From: Chromobacterium sinusclupearum
Lineage (GTDB): Bacteria > Pseudomonadota > Gammaproteobacteria > Burkholderiales > Chromobacteriaceae
DNA: 64,000 bases
NCBI RefSeq assembly: GCF_002902845.1
Contig: NZ_PPTF01000014.1
Location: 1-64,000, forward strand
Direction: 5' to 3'
Shown: in pieces, positions 46,421 to 64,000 of the stretch
Layout of the letters: every line of letters begins with the position of its first letter
Numbering within the stretch: the stretch's first letter is position 1
Notes under the pieces: model-generated
Database searches by the model: none
What the model saw: the letters and a program-made list of their open reading frames with translations, nothing else
Told to the model about the DNA's origin: nothing
Made by a program: the position numbers and the translations under genes

Positions 46421-47611
46421 ATGGCTAAGGAAAAGTTCGAGCGGACCAAACCGCACGTAAACGTCGGCACCATCGGTCACGTTGACCATGGTAAAACCAC
46501 TCTGACCGCCGCTATCACCACCATTCTGTCCAAGAAGTTCGGTGGCGAAGCTAAGGATTACTCCCAGATCGACAGTGCGCCGGAAGAGAAGGCTCGTGGT
46601 ATTACCATCAATACCGCGCACGTTGAATACGAAACCGAAGCGCGCCACTACGCTCACGTAGACTGCCCGGGTCACGCTGACTACGTTAAGAACATGATTA
46701 CCGGTGCTGCCCAGATGGACGGCGCGATCCTGGTTTGCTCGGCCGCTGATGGTCCGATGCCGCAAACCCGTGAACACATCCTGCTGTCCCGTCAGGTTGG
46801 CGTGCCGTACATCATCGTTTACCTGAACAAGGCTGACCTGGTTGACGATGCCGAGCTGCTGGAACTGGTGGAAATGGAAGTGCGCGATCTGCTGTCTTCC
46901 TACGACTTCCCGGGCGACGACACTCCGATCGTGATCGGTTCCGCGCGTCTGGCGCTGGAAGGCGACCAATCCGAAATGGGCGAACCGTCCATCTTCCGTC
47001 TGGCTGCTGCTCTGGACTCCTACATCCCGACTCCGGAACGCGCCATCGACAAGCCGTTCCTGCTGCCGATCGAAGACGTGTTCTCGATCTCCGGCCGCGG
47101 CACCGTGGTGACCGGTCGCGTTGAGCGCGGTATCGTGAAGGTTGGCGAAGAGCTGGAAATCGTGGGTCTGAAGGCTACCGCCAAGACCACCTGCACCGGC
47201 GTGGAAATGTTCCGCAAGCTGCTGGACCAAGGTCAAGCCGGCGATAACGTGGGCGTGCTGCTGCGCGGCACCAAGCGTGAAGACGTCGAGCGCGGCCAGG
47301 TTCTGGCCAAGCCGGGTTCCATCACCCCGCACACCGAGTTCCAAGCTTCCGTGTACGTGCTGTCCAAGGACGAAGGTGGCCGTCACACCCCGTTCTTCGC
47401 GAACTACCGTCCGCAGTTCTACTTCCGTACGACCGACGTGACCGGCGCGATCAAGCTGGCTGAAGGCGTGGAAATGGTAATGCCGGGCGACAACGTGGAA
47501 ATCTCCGTTGAACTGATCGCACCGATCGCCATGGAAGAAGGTCTGCGCTTCGCTATCCGCGAAGGCGGCCGTACCGTCGGCGCCGGCGTGGTTGCCAAGA
47601 TTCTGAAGTAA
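46421..47611 (+). CDS. tuf: Elongation factor Tu (first copy, tufB position)
   Basis: A 396-residue GTPase that delivers aminoacyl-tRNA to the ribosome. G1 is GHVDHGKTT, switch [14 protein letters not shown]3 DCPGHADY, G4 NKADLVDD; domains 2 and 3 follow, ending [14 protein letters not shown]. Codon use is strongly biased, as expected for a highly expressed gene. AGGAAA precedes the ATG. It lies behind three tRNA genes and ahead of tRNA-Trp-secE-nusG, the classical tufB position. It differs from the second tuf, in the overlapping 326 codons, by Ala instead of Val at residue 254 (seen by reading both genes) plus scattered silent changes. Confidence 0.98.
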   Translation: MAKEKFERTKPHVNVGTIGHVDHGKTTLTAAITTILSKKFGGEAKDYSQIDSAPEEKARGITINTAHVEYETEARHYAHVDCPGHADYVKNMITGAAQMDGAILVCSAADGPMPQTREHILLSRQVGVPYIIVYLNKADLVDDAELLELVEMEVRDLLSSYDFPGDDTPIVIGSARLALEGDQSEMGEPSIFRLAAALDSYIPTPERAIDKPFLLPIEDVFSISGRGTVVTGRVERGIVKVGEELEIVGLKATAKTTCTGVEMFRKLLDQGQAGDNVGVLLRGTKREDVERGQVLAKPGSITPHTEFQASVYVLSKDEGGRHTPFFANYRPQFYFRTTDVTGAIKLAEGVEMVMPGDNVEISVELIAPIAMEEGLRFAIREGGRTVGAGVVAKILK

Positions 47612-47618
47612 GGTTTAT

Positions 47619-47694
47619 AGGCCAGTAGCTCAATTGGTAGAGTATCGGTCTCCAAAACCGAGGGTTGGGGGTTCGAGACCCTCCTGGCCTGCCA
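47619..47694 (+). tRNA. tRNA-Trp (CCA)
   Basis: A 76-nt tRNA with anticodon CCA at 47652-47654, acceptor stem AGGCCAG / CTGGCCT and encoded 3' CCA. It lies between tuf and secE. Confidence 0.97.
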
Positions 47695-47698
47695 ATTA

Positions 47699-47733
47699 AG
47701 ACCAGCCGGCGCTCTGCGCCGGTTGGTCTTTTG
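47699..47733 (+). terminator. Hairpin/attenuator after tRNA-Trp
   Basis: GACCAGCCGGCGC pairs with GCGCCGGTTGGTC (one G-U) around TCT, followed by TTTT. It lies 26 bp before secE and must be leaky, or secE has another promoter I cannot see. Confidence 0.75.
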
Positions 47734-47758
47734 TCGCATATGCGAGAGAAGATTCGAC

Positions 47759-48115
47759 ATGGAAATGCAAGATAAGATCAAGTTGTACGTAGCTGGTCTT
47801 GTAGTTGTTGCCGGCATCGTCGGCTTTTACCTGATTCCGGAAGGGCAGGGGCTGCTGCGCGCGCTGGCGTTCATCGTATCTATTTTGCTGGCTGCTGGCG
47901 TAGTATGGACGTCTGCTCCTGGCAAGGGGCTGGTGGTCTATGCCAACGAGTCGATTGTCGAGGCTCGTAAGGTGGTATGGCCGACGCGCAAGGAGGCGAC
48001 TCAGGTAACGCTGATGGTGTTTGTATTCGTCGCGGTGCTGGCGCTCTTCATGTGGCTGGTGGACTCCAGCCTGTCCTGGCTGTTTTACGATGTGATTCTC
48101 GGTCGAGGTAGATAA
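47759..48115 (+). CDS. secE: Preprotein translocase subunit SecE
   Basis: A 118-residue membrane protein of the SecYEG channel. Two N-terminal helices (about 7-27 and 32-50) precede the conserved amphipathic segment [21 protein letters not shown] and the essential third helix ([23 protein letters not shown], split at about 85-110). This three-helix form is that of E. coli; many bacteria have only the last helix. The start at ATG 47759 is preceded by GCGAGAGAAG. The TAA overlaps the nusG ATG (ATAATG), so the two are translationally coupled. Confidence 0.95.
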   Translation: MEMQDKIKLYVAGLVVVAGIVGFYLIPEGQGLLRALAFIVSILLAAGVVWTSAPGKGLVVYANESIVEARKVVWPTRKEATQVTLMVFVFVAVLALFMWLVDSSLSWLFYDVILGRGR

Positions 48116-48648
48116 TGGCAAAGCGCTGGTATGTGGTACACGCTTATTCGGGTTTTGAGAAAAGCGTGCAAAAGGCGCTGCGTGAACGTATCGAGCGTTC
48201 CGACATCGCAGACCAATTTGGTCAGATTTTGGTGCCGGTGGAAGAGGTTGTGGACGTCAAGAACGGCCGCAAGTCCATCACCGAGCGCAAGTTCTTCCCT
48301 GGCTACGTGCTGGTGGAAATGGAAATGACCGACGATACCTGGCACTTGGTCAAGAGTACGCCCAAGGTGACCGGTTTTGTCGGCGGCACGGCCAACCGCC
48401 CGGCGCCGATTTCCAAGAAGGAAGTCGAAGCCATCATGCAGCAGATGCAAGAGGGCGTGGAAAAGCCGAAGCCGAAAGTCTTGTTCGAAGTCGGTGAGCG
48501 CGTGCGCGTCATCGATGGTCCGTTCAATGACTTCAACGGTTCGGTGGATGAAGTCAATTACGAGCGCAACAAGTTGCGCGTGTCGGTGCAGATCTTCGGC
48601 CGCGACACGCCGGTTGAGCTGGAGTTCGGTCAGGTCGAAAAGCTGTAA
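48115..48648 (+). CDS. nusG: Transcription termination/antitermination protein NusG
   Basis: A 177-residue elongation factor. The NGN domain begins [23 protein letters not shown] and contains [14 protein letters not shown] and [17 protein letters not shown] [12 protein letters not shown]. The C-terminal KOW domain is [22 protein letters not shown]. It binds RNA polymerase, suppresses pausing, and links to Rho or to ribosomal S10. Overlaps secE by one base. A separate promoter for rplK follows the stop. Confidence 0.97.
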   Translation: MAKRWYVVHAYSGFEKSVQKALRERIERSDIADQFGQILVPVEEVVDVKNGRKSITERKFFPGYVLVEMEMTDDTWHLVKSTPKVTGFVGGTANRPAPISKKEVEAIMQQMQEGVEKPKPKVLFEVGERVRVIDGPFNDFNGSVDEVNYERNKLRVSVQIFGRDTPVELEFGQVEKL

Positions 48649-48656
48649 TATTTCGC

Positions 48657-48685
48657 TTGGCAAGATTTTTGAAAGCGTGTAAGAT
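48657..48685 (+). promoter_or_regulatory. Promoter of the rplKA operon
   Basis: TTGGCA (48657-48662), 17 bp, TAAGAT (48680-48685). A GCGAAG-TCCT-CTTCGC hairpin at about 48705-48720 in the leader could be the L1 autoregulatory site; that last point is inference. Confidence 0.65.
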
Positions 48686-48748
48686 GTTGCGCTTTCGTCC
48701 GGGGAGCGAAGTCCTCTTCGCGCTATACCCATTTTAGGAGCTTTAATC

Positions 48749-49180
48749 GTGGCAAAGAAAATTGTCGGCTATATCAAGCTGCAAGTGCCCGCTGGCAAGG
48801 CCAACCCGTCGCCTCCGATCGGTCCGGCACTGGGTCAGCGCGGTCTGAACATCATGGAATTCTGCAAGGCGTTCAATGCTCAAACTCAGGGCATGGAGCC
48901 GGGCATGCCGATTCCGGTTGTGATCACCGCTTACGCAGACAAGTCCTTCACCTTCACCATGAAGACGCCGCCGGCGACCTTCCTGCTGAAGAAGGCTGCT
49001 GGCATCAAGTCCGGCTCCGCCAAGGCGCATGTGGACAAGGTTGGTAAAGTGACCCGCGCTCAGCTGGAAGAAATCGCCAAGACCAAGCAAGCGGATCTGA
49101 CCGCTGCTGATCTGGACGCCGCTGTTCGCACCATCGCCGGCTCCGCCCGTTCGATGGGTCTGGAAGTGGAGGGCGTATAA
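48749..49180 (+). CDS. rplK: 50S ribosomal protein L11
   Basis: A 143-residue protein of the GTPase-associated centre, binding 23S rRNA and the target of thiopeptide antibiotics. [38 protein letters not shown] and the C-terminal [19 protein letters not shown] are all typical. The start is GTG at 48749 behind AGGAGC. Followed one base later by rplA. Confidence 0.98.
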   Translation: MAKKIVGYIKLQVPAGKANPSPPIGPALGQRGLNIMEFCKAFNAQTQGMEPGMPIPVVITAYADKSFTFTMKTPPATFLLKKAAGIKSGSAKAHVDKVGKVTRAQLEEIAKTKQADLTAADLDAAVRTIAGSARSMGLEVEGV

Positions 49181-49181
49181 C

Positions 49182-49877
49182 ATGGCTAAGATCTCCAAGC
49201 GCATGCAAGCGCTGAAGGCTACCGTTGATCGCAACAAGCTGTACGCTGTTGACGAAGCTATCGCCCTGGTTAAGGCTGCCGCCACCGCCAAGTTCGACGA
49301 GTCGATCGACATCTCCGTGAATCTGGGCGTGGATCCGCGTAAATCCGACCAAGTGGTTCGTGGTTCCGTGGTTCTGCCGCGCGGCACTGGCAAGTCCGTA
49401 CGCGTTGCCGTATTTGCTCAAGGCGCCAACGCCGAAGCCGCCAAGGCTGCCGGCGCTGAAGTGGTCGGTTTTGAAGACCTGGCCGAGCAAGTGAAGGCCG
49501 GCAACCTGGACTTCGACGTGGTGATCGCTTCCCCGGACGCGATGCGCGTTGTGGGTCAGCTGGGCCAGATCCTGGGTCCGCGTGGCCTGATGCCGAACCC
49601 GAAGGTTGGCACGGTTACCCCGAACGTCGCCGAAGCTGTGAAGAACGCCAAGGCCGGTCAGGTGCAGTACCGTACCGACAAGGCTGGTATCATTCACGCC
49701 ACCATCGGCCGCGCTTCCTTCGAAGCTGAAGCTCTGCGTGAAAACTTCTCCGCTCTGGTTGATGCCCTGGTGAAAGCCAAGCCGGCAGCTTCCAAGGGCG
49801 TGTATCTGAAAAAGATCGCCGTTTCCAGCACCATGGGCATCGGCGCTCGCGTAGATACCGCTACCGTCAGCGCCTAA
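49182..49877 (+). CDS. rplA: 50S ribosomal protein L1
   Basis: A 231-residue protein of the L1 stalk and, in E. coli, translational repressor of its own rplKA mRNA. Recognised by [66 protein letters not shown] (given in two conserved parts) and [12 protein letters not shown] at the end. It begins one base after rplK. The downstream gap to rplJ is unusually long, 342 bp, and holds an L10-leader-like RNA and a tRNA gene. Confidence 0.98.
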   Translation: MAKISKRMQALKATVDRNKLYAVDEAIALVKAAATAKFDESIDISVNLGVDPRKSDQVVRGSVVLPRGTGKSVRVAVFAQGANAEAAKAAGAEVVGFEDLAEQVKAGNLDFDVVIASPDAMRVVGQLGQILGPRGLMPNPKVGTVTPNVAEAVKNAKAGQVQYRTDKAGIIHATIGRASFEAEALRENFSALVDALVKAKPAASKGVYLKKIAVSSTMGIGARVDTATVSA

Positions 49878-49949
49878 TCGCGTTGCCGGAGCATGATCGG
49901 GCGGCGAAAGCCGCCTGGTTAAAGGCTTTGGGCTGGCAGGCTTGCCTGC

Positions 49950-50040
49950 CAGATTGTCAAAGACCGTAGGTGCCGCAAGGCTTAATAGCAGATTGGCCGG
50001 TACGGAAATCCGCATCCTACGCAGATGGTGTACCCGAAAC
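49950..50040 (+). ncRNA. L10 leader-like autoregulatory RNA element
   Basis: AAAGACCGTAGG, GCAAGGCTTAATAGC and CCTACGCAGATGGTG reproduce, in order, the conserved blocks of the E. coli rplJ leader bound by the L10-L12 complex (there AAGACCGCAGG ... CTTAATAGCCTGCGTAGACGGTG in pieces). A 9-bp hairpin (CTGGCAGGC / GCCTGCCAG, 49932-49951) precedes it. Confidence 0.8.
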
Positions 50041-50058
50041 AGGCTTCTTAAGTTCAAG

Positions 50059-50133
<75 letters not shown>

Positions 50134-50219
50134 GTTCTTTTTGATGTCTCCTGATACAGGTCGCCGCTGCAAAGCGAGGCGAAAATCCTTTCGTCTCATT
50201 TCAGTCTAGGAGGTAGACC

Positions 50220-50714
50220 TTGAGTCTCAATATCGAAGATAAAAAGGCGGTAGTCGCTGAAGTATCTGCCCAACTGGCAGAAGCTCAGACCCTCGTTATC
50301 GCTGAATATCGGGGCATCGAGGTTAGCAGCATGACCAAACTCCGCGCTCAGGCGCGCGAGAACGGCGTTTACCTGCGCGTTCTGAAGAACACGCTGGTGC
50401 GTCGCGCTGTGGAAGGCACTCCGTTTGCTGGCCTGGCTGACCAAATGGTCGGTCCGCTGGTTTACGCCGTTTCTGCCGACCCGGTTGCTGCTGCCAAGGT
50501 GCTGCATCAATTTGCCAAGGCTGACGACAAGATCATCGTCAAGGCCGGTTCCTACGATGGCAAGGTACTGAACGCTGCTCAGGTTGCTGAGCTGGCGTCC
50601 ATCCCGAGCCGCGAAGAACTGCTGTCCAAGCTTCTCTACGTTATGCAGGCTCCGGTCGCTGGCTTCGCCCGCGCGCTGGCTGCATTGGCCGAGAAGCAAG
50701 CCGAAGCCGCTTAA
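50220..50714 (+). CDS. rplJ: 50S ribosomal protein L10
   Basis: A 164-residue stalk-base protein that anchors L7/L12 dimers and represses its own m[35 protein letters not shown] (in parts), [27 protein letters not shown] and [14 protein letters not shown] are typical. The start is TTG at 50220, rare for a ribosomal protein, compensated by a strong AGGAGG 8 nt upstream. Followed 36 bp later by rplL. The transcript probably originates upstream, passing through the tRNA-Thr. Confidence 0.96.
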   Translation: MSLNIEDKKAVVAEVSAQLAEAQTLVIAEYRGIEVSSMTKLRAQARENGVYLRVLKNTLVRRAVEGTPFAGLADQMVGPLVYAVSADPVAAAKVLHQFAKADDKIIVKAGSYDGKVLNAAQVAELASIPSREELLSKLLYVMQAPVAGFARALAALAEKQAEAA

Positions 50715-50750
50715 CTTATTTGATTCTTATAGAATTCAGGAGATTTTCAC

Positions 50751-51122
50751 ATGGCAATCACCAAAGAAGACATCCTCGAGGCCGTTGCTGGTCTGACCGT
50801 GATGGAACTGAACGACCTGGTTAAGGCGTTCGAAGAGAAGTTCGGCGTTTCCGCCGCTGCCGTAGCCGTTGCCGGCCCGGCCGCTGGTGGCGCTGCTGCT
50901 GCTGAAGAGAAGACCGAGTTTGACGTTATCCTGTCCGCCGCTGGCGACAACAAGGTTGGCGTGATCAAGGTTGTCCGTGCAATCACCGGTCTGGGCCTGA
51001 AAGAAGCCAAGGACCTGGTTGACGGCGCTCCGAAGTCCGTGAAGGAAGGCGTTGCCAAGGCTGAAGCCGAAGACATCGTTAAGCAACTGACCGAAGCCGG
51101 TGCCAAGGCTGAAATCAAATAA
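50751..51122 (+). CDS. rplL: 50S ribosomal protein L7/L12
   Basis: A 123-residue acidic stalk protein, present in several copies per ribosome, that recruits translational GTPases. N-terminal dimerisation helices ([31 protein letters not shown] in parts), an Ala/Gly hinge ([16 protein letters not shown]) and the C-terminal factor-binding domain ([31 protein letters not shown] in parts) are all intact. Strong Shine-Dalgarno AGGAGA. An attenuator-like hairpin follows before rpoB. Confidence 0.98.
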   Translation: MAITKEDILEAVAGLTVMELNDLVKAFEEKFGVSAAAVAVAGPAAGGAAAAEEKTEFDVILSAAGDNKVGVIKVVRAITGLGLKEAKDLVDGAPKSVKEGVAKAEAEDIVKQLTEAGAKAEIK

Positions 51123-51144
51123 TCTTCTTTGAAAAAAGAAGGTG

Positions 51145-51175
51145 AGGCTGGCGGAGAAATCCGCCAGCCTTATTG
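51145..51175 (+). terminator. Attenuator/processing hairpin between rplL and rpoB
   Basis: AGGCTGGCGGA pairs with TCCGCCAGCCT around a GAAA tetraloop, with only a weak T-tract (TATTG). Partial termination or RNase III processing here would set the ribosomal-protein to polymerase ratio, as in E. coli. Confidence 0.75.
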
Positions 51176-51276
51176 CGCTTGTAGTTGGCGGAAACGAAGA
51201 AGGTAAAAGCCAGCAATATACTTGGCGTGGCTGCTGACTTTTGGTTTCTTGCGCCACCCACCTCGATGGAGACTCT

Positions 51277-55452
<4,176 letters not shown>

Positions 55453-55509
55453 TTGGGTCCATGGGCGCGGCAAGATTGACGCCGCGCCTGTCCCCTGACT
55501 GGAGACGCA

Positions 55510-59700
<4,191 letters not shown>

Positions 59701-59723
59701 GCTGGGCCTCGCGGCCAAGTGTT

Positions 59724-59776
59724 GAAAAAACGCTGCTCCATCAACGGTTAACGTTGCTGGGGCGGCGTTTTTTATT
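59724..59776 (+). terminator. Terminator after rpoC
   Basis: AAAAAACGCTGCTCC pairs with GGGGCGGCGTTTTTT (with G-U pairs), enclosing a small CAACG / CGTTG hairpin, and ends in a long T-tract. Confidence 0.85.
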
Positions 59777-59805
59777 TGACGGTAAGCCGTTGACTAAAAT
59801 ATAAT
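59776..59805 (+). promoter_or_regulatory. Promoter of the rpsL-rpsG-fusA-tuf (str) operon
   Basis: TTGACG (59776-59781), 18 bp, TATAAT (59800-59805), 60 bp before rpsL. The -35 touches the end of the rpoC terminator. Confidence 0.85.
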
Positions 59806-59864
59806 CCTCCGTCCTTTCTGGAGGCGTGTTGCTTCCGGGAAGCTTCAACTAGGAACTGATAGTA

Positions 59865-60236
59865 ATGCCAACCATTAACCAACTCGTTCGCAAGGGCCGC
59901 GTCGCCATCACGGCGAAGAGCAAGGTGCCTGCGCTGGAAGCCTGCCCGCAGAAGCGTGGCGTGTGCACCCGTGTTTACACCACCACTCCGAAGAAGCCGA
60001 ACTCGGCTCTGCGTAAAGTGTGCAAGGTTCGTCTGACCAACGGTTTCGAAGTCATTTCGTACATCGGCGGTGAAGGCCACAACCTGCAGGAACACTCCGT
60101 GGTGCTGATCCGCGGCGGTCGTGTCAAGGACTTGCCGGGTGTGCGTTACCACACCGTGCGCGGTTCCCTGGATACCGCTGGCGTGAAAGACCGTAAGCAA
60201 GCTCGCTCCAAGTACGGCGCCAAGCGTCCTAAGTAA
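59865..60236 (+). CDS. rpsL: 30S ribosomal protein S12
   Basis: A 123-residue decoding-centre protein. [11 protein letters not shown] carries Lys43 and [12 protein letters not shown] carries Lys88, the two residues whose change gives streptomycin resistance, so the sequence is of the sensitive type. The N-terminus [12 protein letters not shown] and the C-terminus SKYGAKRPK are typical. First gene of the str operon. Confidence 0.99.
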   Translation: MPTINQLVRKGRVAITAKSKVPALEACPQKRGVCTRVYTTTPKKPNSALRKVCKVRLTNGFEVISYIGGEGHNLQEHSVVLIRGGRVKDLPGVRYHTVRGSLDTAGVKDRKQARSKYGAKRPK

Positions 60237-60347
60237 TTGGGACGTACTCAAGGCGGCCTGATCAACACTCAGGGTCGTCTAGTAAGTGACTGCTCCGTTG
60301 GGTAGTCATGAGCAAGTAGAGCTCAACTGAATAATTAAGGAAGTAAC

Positions 60348-60818
60348 ATGCCACGTCGCAGAGAAGTCCCCAAGCGTGAAATTCTGCCGGATCCGAAGTT
60401 CGGTTCCCAGGATCTCTCCAAATTCATGAACGTCGTGATGATCGACGGCAAGAAGTCTGTTGCAGAACGCATCATCTACGGCGCGCTGGAACAGATCGAA
60501 AAGAAAACCGGCAAGAACGCTATCGAAGTGTTCAACACCGCACTGTCCAACGCCAAGCCGGTGGTGGAAGTGAAGAGCCGCCGCGTAGGTGGTGCAAACT
60601 ATCAAGTTCCTGTTGAAGTCCGTCCGTCCCGTCGTATGGCCCTGGCCATGCGCTGGCTGCGTGACGCTGCGCGCAAGCGCGGCGAAAAGTCCATGGACCT
60701 GCGCCTGGCTGGTGAGCTGATCGACGCGGCTGAAGGCCGTGGCGGCGCGATGAAGAAGCGTGACGAAGTGCACCGCATGGCAGAAGCCAACAAGGCCTTC
60801 TCGCACTTCCGTTTCTAA
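60348..60818 (+). CDS. rpsG: 30S ribosomal protein S7
   Basis: A 156-residue primary 16S rRNA-binding protein that organises the head of the small subunit and in E. coli represses its own operon. [54 protein letters not shown] and [23 protein letters not shown] (in parts) are all typical. AAGGAAG precedes the ATG. The 111-bp gap after rpsL may hold the S7 operator; I cannot fold it with confidence. Confidence 0.99.
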   Translation: MPRRREVPKREILPDPKFGSQDLSKFMNVVMIDGKKSVAERIIYGALEQIEKKTGKNAIEVFNTALSNAKPVVEVKSRRVGGANYQVPVEVRPSRRMALAMRWLRDAARKRGEKSMDLRLAGELIDAAEGRGGAMKKRDEVHRMAEANKAFSHFRF

Positions 60819-60845
60819 GCTAGTTCACTTTTTAAGGTGTAAACC

Positions 60846-62942
<2,097 letters not shown>

Positions 62943-63021
62943 TGCGCGCTGAGGCTGGCCGGCATCTCGATTTGTCCGGCCAGTCCCGATCTAATGTTCT
63001 TTAATTAAGGATTTTTGCAAA

Positions 63022-64000
63022 ATGGCAAAAGAAAAGTTTGAGCGGACCAAACCGCACGTAAACGTCGGCACCATCGGTCACGTTGACCACGGTAAGACCA
63101 CCCTGACCGCCGCTATCACCACCATTCTGTCCAAGAAGTTCGGTGGCGAAGCTAAGGATTACTCCCAGATCGACAGCGCGCCGGAAGAGAAGGCTCGTGG
63201 TATTACCATCAATACCGCGCACGTTGAATACGAAACCGAAGCGCGCCACTACGCTCACGTAGACTGCCCGGGTCACGCTGACTACGTTAAGAACATGATT
63301 ACCGGTGCTGCCCAGATGGACGGCGCGATCCTGGTTTGCTCGGCCGCTGATGGTCCGATGCCGCAAACCCGCGAACACATCCTGCTGTCCCGTCAGGTTG
63401 GTGTGCCGTACATCATCGTTTACCTGAACAAGGCTGACCTGGTTGACGACGCTGAGCTGCTGGAACTGGTGGAAATGGAAGTGCGCGATCTGCTGTCTTC
63501 CTACGACTTCCCGGGCGACGACACCCCGATCGTGATCGGCTCCGCTCGTCTGGCGCTGGAAGGCGACCAATCCGAAATGGGCGAACCGTCCATCTTCCGT
63601 CTGGCTGCTGCTCTGGACTCCTACATCCCGACTCCGGAACGCGCCATCGACAAGCCGTTCCTGCTGCCGATCGAAGACGTGTTCTCGATCTCCGGTCGTG
63701 GCACTGTGGTGACCGGTCGCGTTGAGCGCGGTATCGTGAAGGTTGGTGAAGAACTGGAAATCGTGGGCCTGAAGGCTACCGTGAAGACCACCTGCACCGG
63801 CGTGGAAATGTTCCGCAAGCTGCTGGACCAAGGTCAAGCTGGCGACAACGTGGGCGTGCTGCTGCGCGGCACCAAGCGTGAAGACGTTGAGCGCGGCCAG
63901 GTTCTGGCCAAGCCGGGTTCCATCACCCCGCACACCGAGTTCCAAGCTTCCGTGTACGTGCTGTCCAAGGACGAAGGTGGCCGTCACACCCCGTTCTTCG
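63022..64000 (+). CDS. tuf: Elongation factor Tu (second copy, tufA position), 5' part
   Basis: The window ends within codon 327, so roughly the last 70 residues are missing. The visible protein matches the first tuf except for Val instead of Ala at residue 254. Nucleotide differences are few and mostly silent, a pattern expected when gene conversion keeps duplicate tuf genes alike. AAGG is located 13-16 nt before the ATG in an A+T-rich leader. A CTGGCCGG / CCGGCCAG hairpin (62955-62983) lies between fusA and this gene. Fourth gene of the str operon. Confidence 0.98.
   Translation, partial: MAKEKFERTKPHVNVGTIGHVDHGKTTLTAAITTILSKKFGGEAKDYSQIDSAPEEKARGITINTAHVEYETEARHYAHVDCPGHADYVKNMITGAAQMDGAILVCSAADGPMPQTREHILLSRQVGVPYIIVYLNKADLVDDAELLELVEMEVRDLLSSYDFPGDDTPIVIGSARLALEGDQSEMGEPSIFRLAAALDSYIPTPERAIDKPFLLPIEDVFSISGRGTVVTGRVERGIVKVGEELEIVGLKATVKTTCTGVEMFRKLLDQGQAGDNVGVLLRGTKREDVERGQVLAKPGSITPHTEFQASVYVLSKDEGGRHTPFF

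Noticed and set aside
59776..59864. TTGACT at about 59790 as the -35 of the rpsL promoter.
   Set aside because: Spacing to TATAAT would be only a few bases; the TTGACG at 59776 gives 18 bp.
63001..63987. Long minus-strand frames opposite both tuf genes (also at 46391-47386) with nearly the same protein.
   Set aside because: Their similarity only reflects the duplicated tuf sequence on the other strand.

Overview
The window is ordinary-looking chromosomal DNA of high G+C content, about 60 densely packed genes, almost certainly from a betaproteobacterium of the Neisseriales. A Chromobacterium or close relative fits best: ribosomal and cell-division gene orders are proteobacterial, a type IV pilin sits beside PglL-type O-oligosaccharyltransferases, and a secreted chitinase carries a CviR-like quorum-sensing box. 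The genus is inference; no rRNA is present.

Region by region. (1) 1-13.5 kb: the 3' end of a heme oxygenase, a DUF454 membrane protein, small periplasmic proteins, pyrE, exonuclease III, a hydrolase, a rhodanese, a chemoreceptor, a HIT protein, a CBS-domain membrane protein, an Asr-like acid-shock protein, a GH18 chitinase, an isochorismatase-family hydrolase, and a two-gene unit pairing a beta-clamp (DnaN) homologue with a 2-hydroxyacid dehydrogenase. (2) 13.6-36.4 kb: a giant FAD/Fe-S oxidoreductase, a lemA-TPM-TPM operon, pdxA-surA-lptD (outer-membrane biogenesis) divergent from amgK-murU-ruvC-ruvA (peptidoglycan recycling and Holliday-junction processing), ribB-ribE under an FMN riboswitch, ruvB, an orphan polyamine-binding protein, proB, a putative PilZ-like protein and bioA. 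(3) 36.5-41 kb: a sigma-54-type promoter, a type IV pilin and two tandem O-oligosaccharyltransferases. (4) 41-45.9 kb: rpoH (behind a CIRCE operator), ftsX-ftsE-ftsY, rsmD and a ferredoxin. (5) 46-64 kb: the tRNA-tuf-secE-nusG-rplKAJL-rpoBC-rpsLG-fusA-tuf transcription/translation block, with the second tuf cut by the window end.

The most interesting observations are regulatory or architectural. A near-perfect CIRCE element precedes rpoH. An L10-leader-like RNA is separated from rplJ by an embedded tRNA-Thr gene. A lux-box-like dyad lies at the activator position upstream of the chitinase. A DnaN homologue with an altered binding-pocket residue lies in an unusual context. A 193-bp element with 21-bp terminal inverted repeats forms most of the lptD/amgK intergenic region, and its end supplies a plausible -35 for amgK; a 74-bp element elsewhere has similar ends. 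I saw no CRISPR array, no insertion-sequence transposase, no prophage and no obvious unknown multi-gene defence system. All comparisons are from memory of the families; no database search was run.
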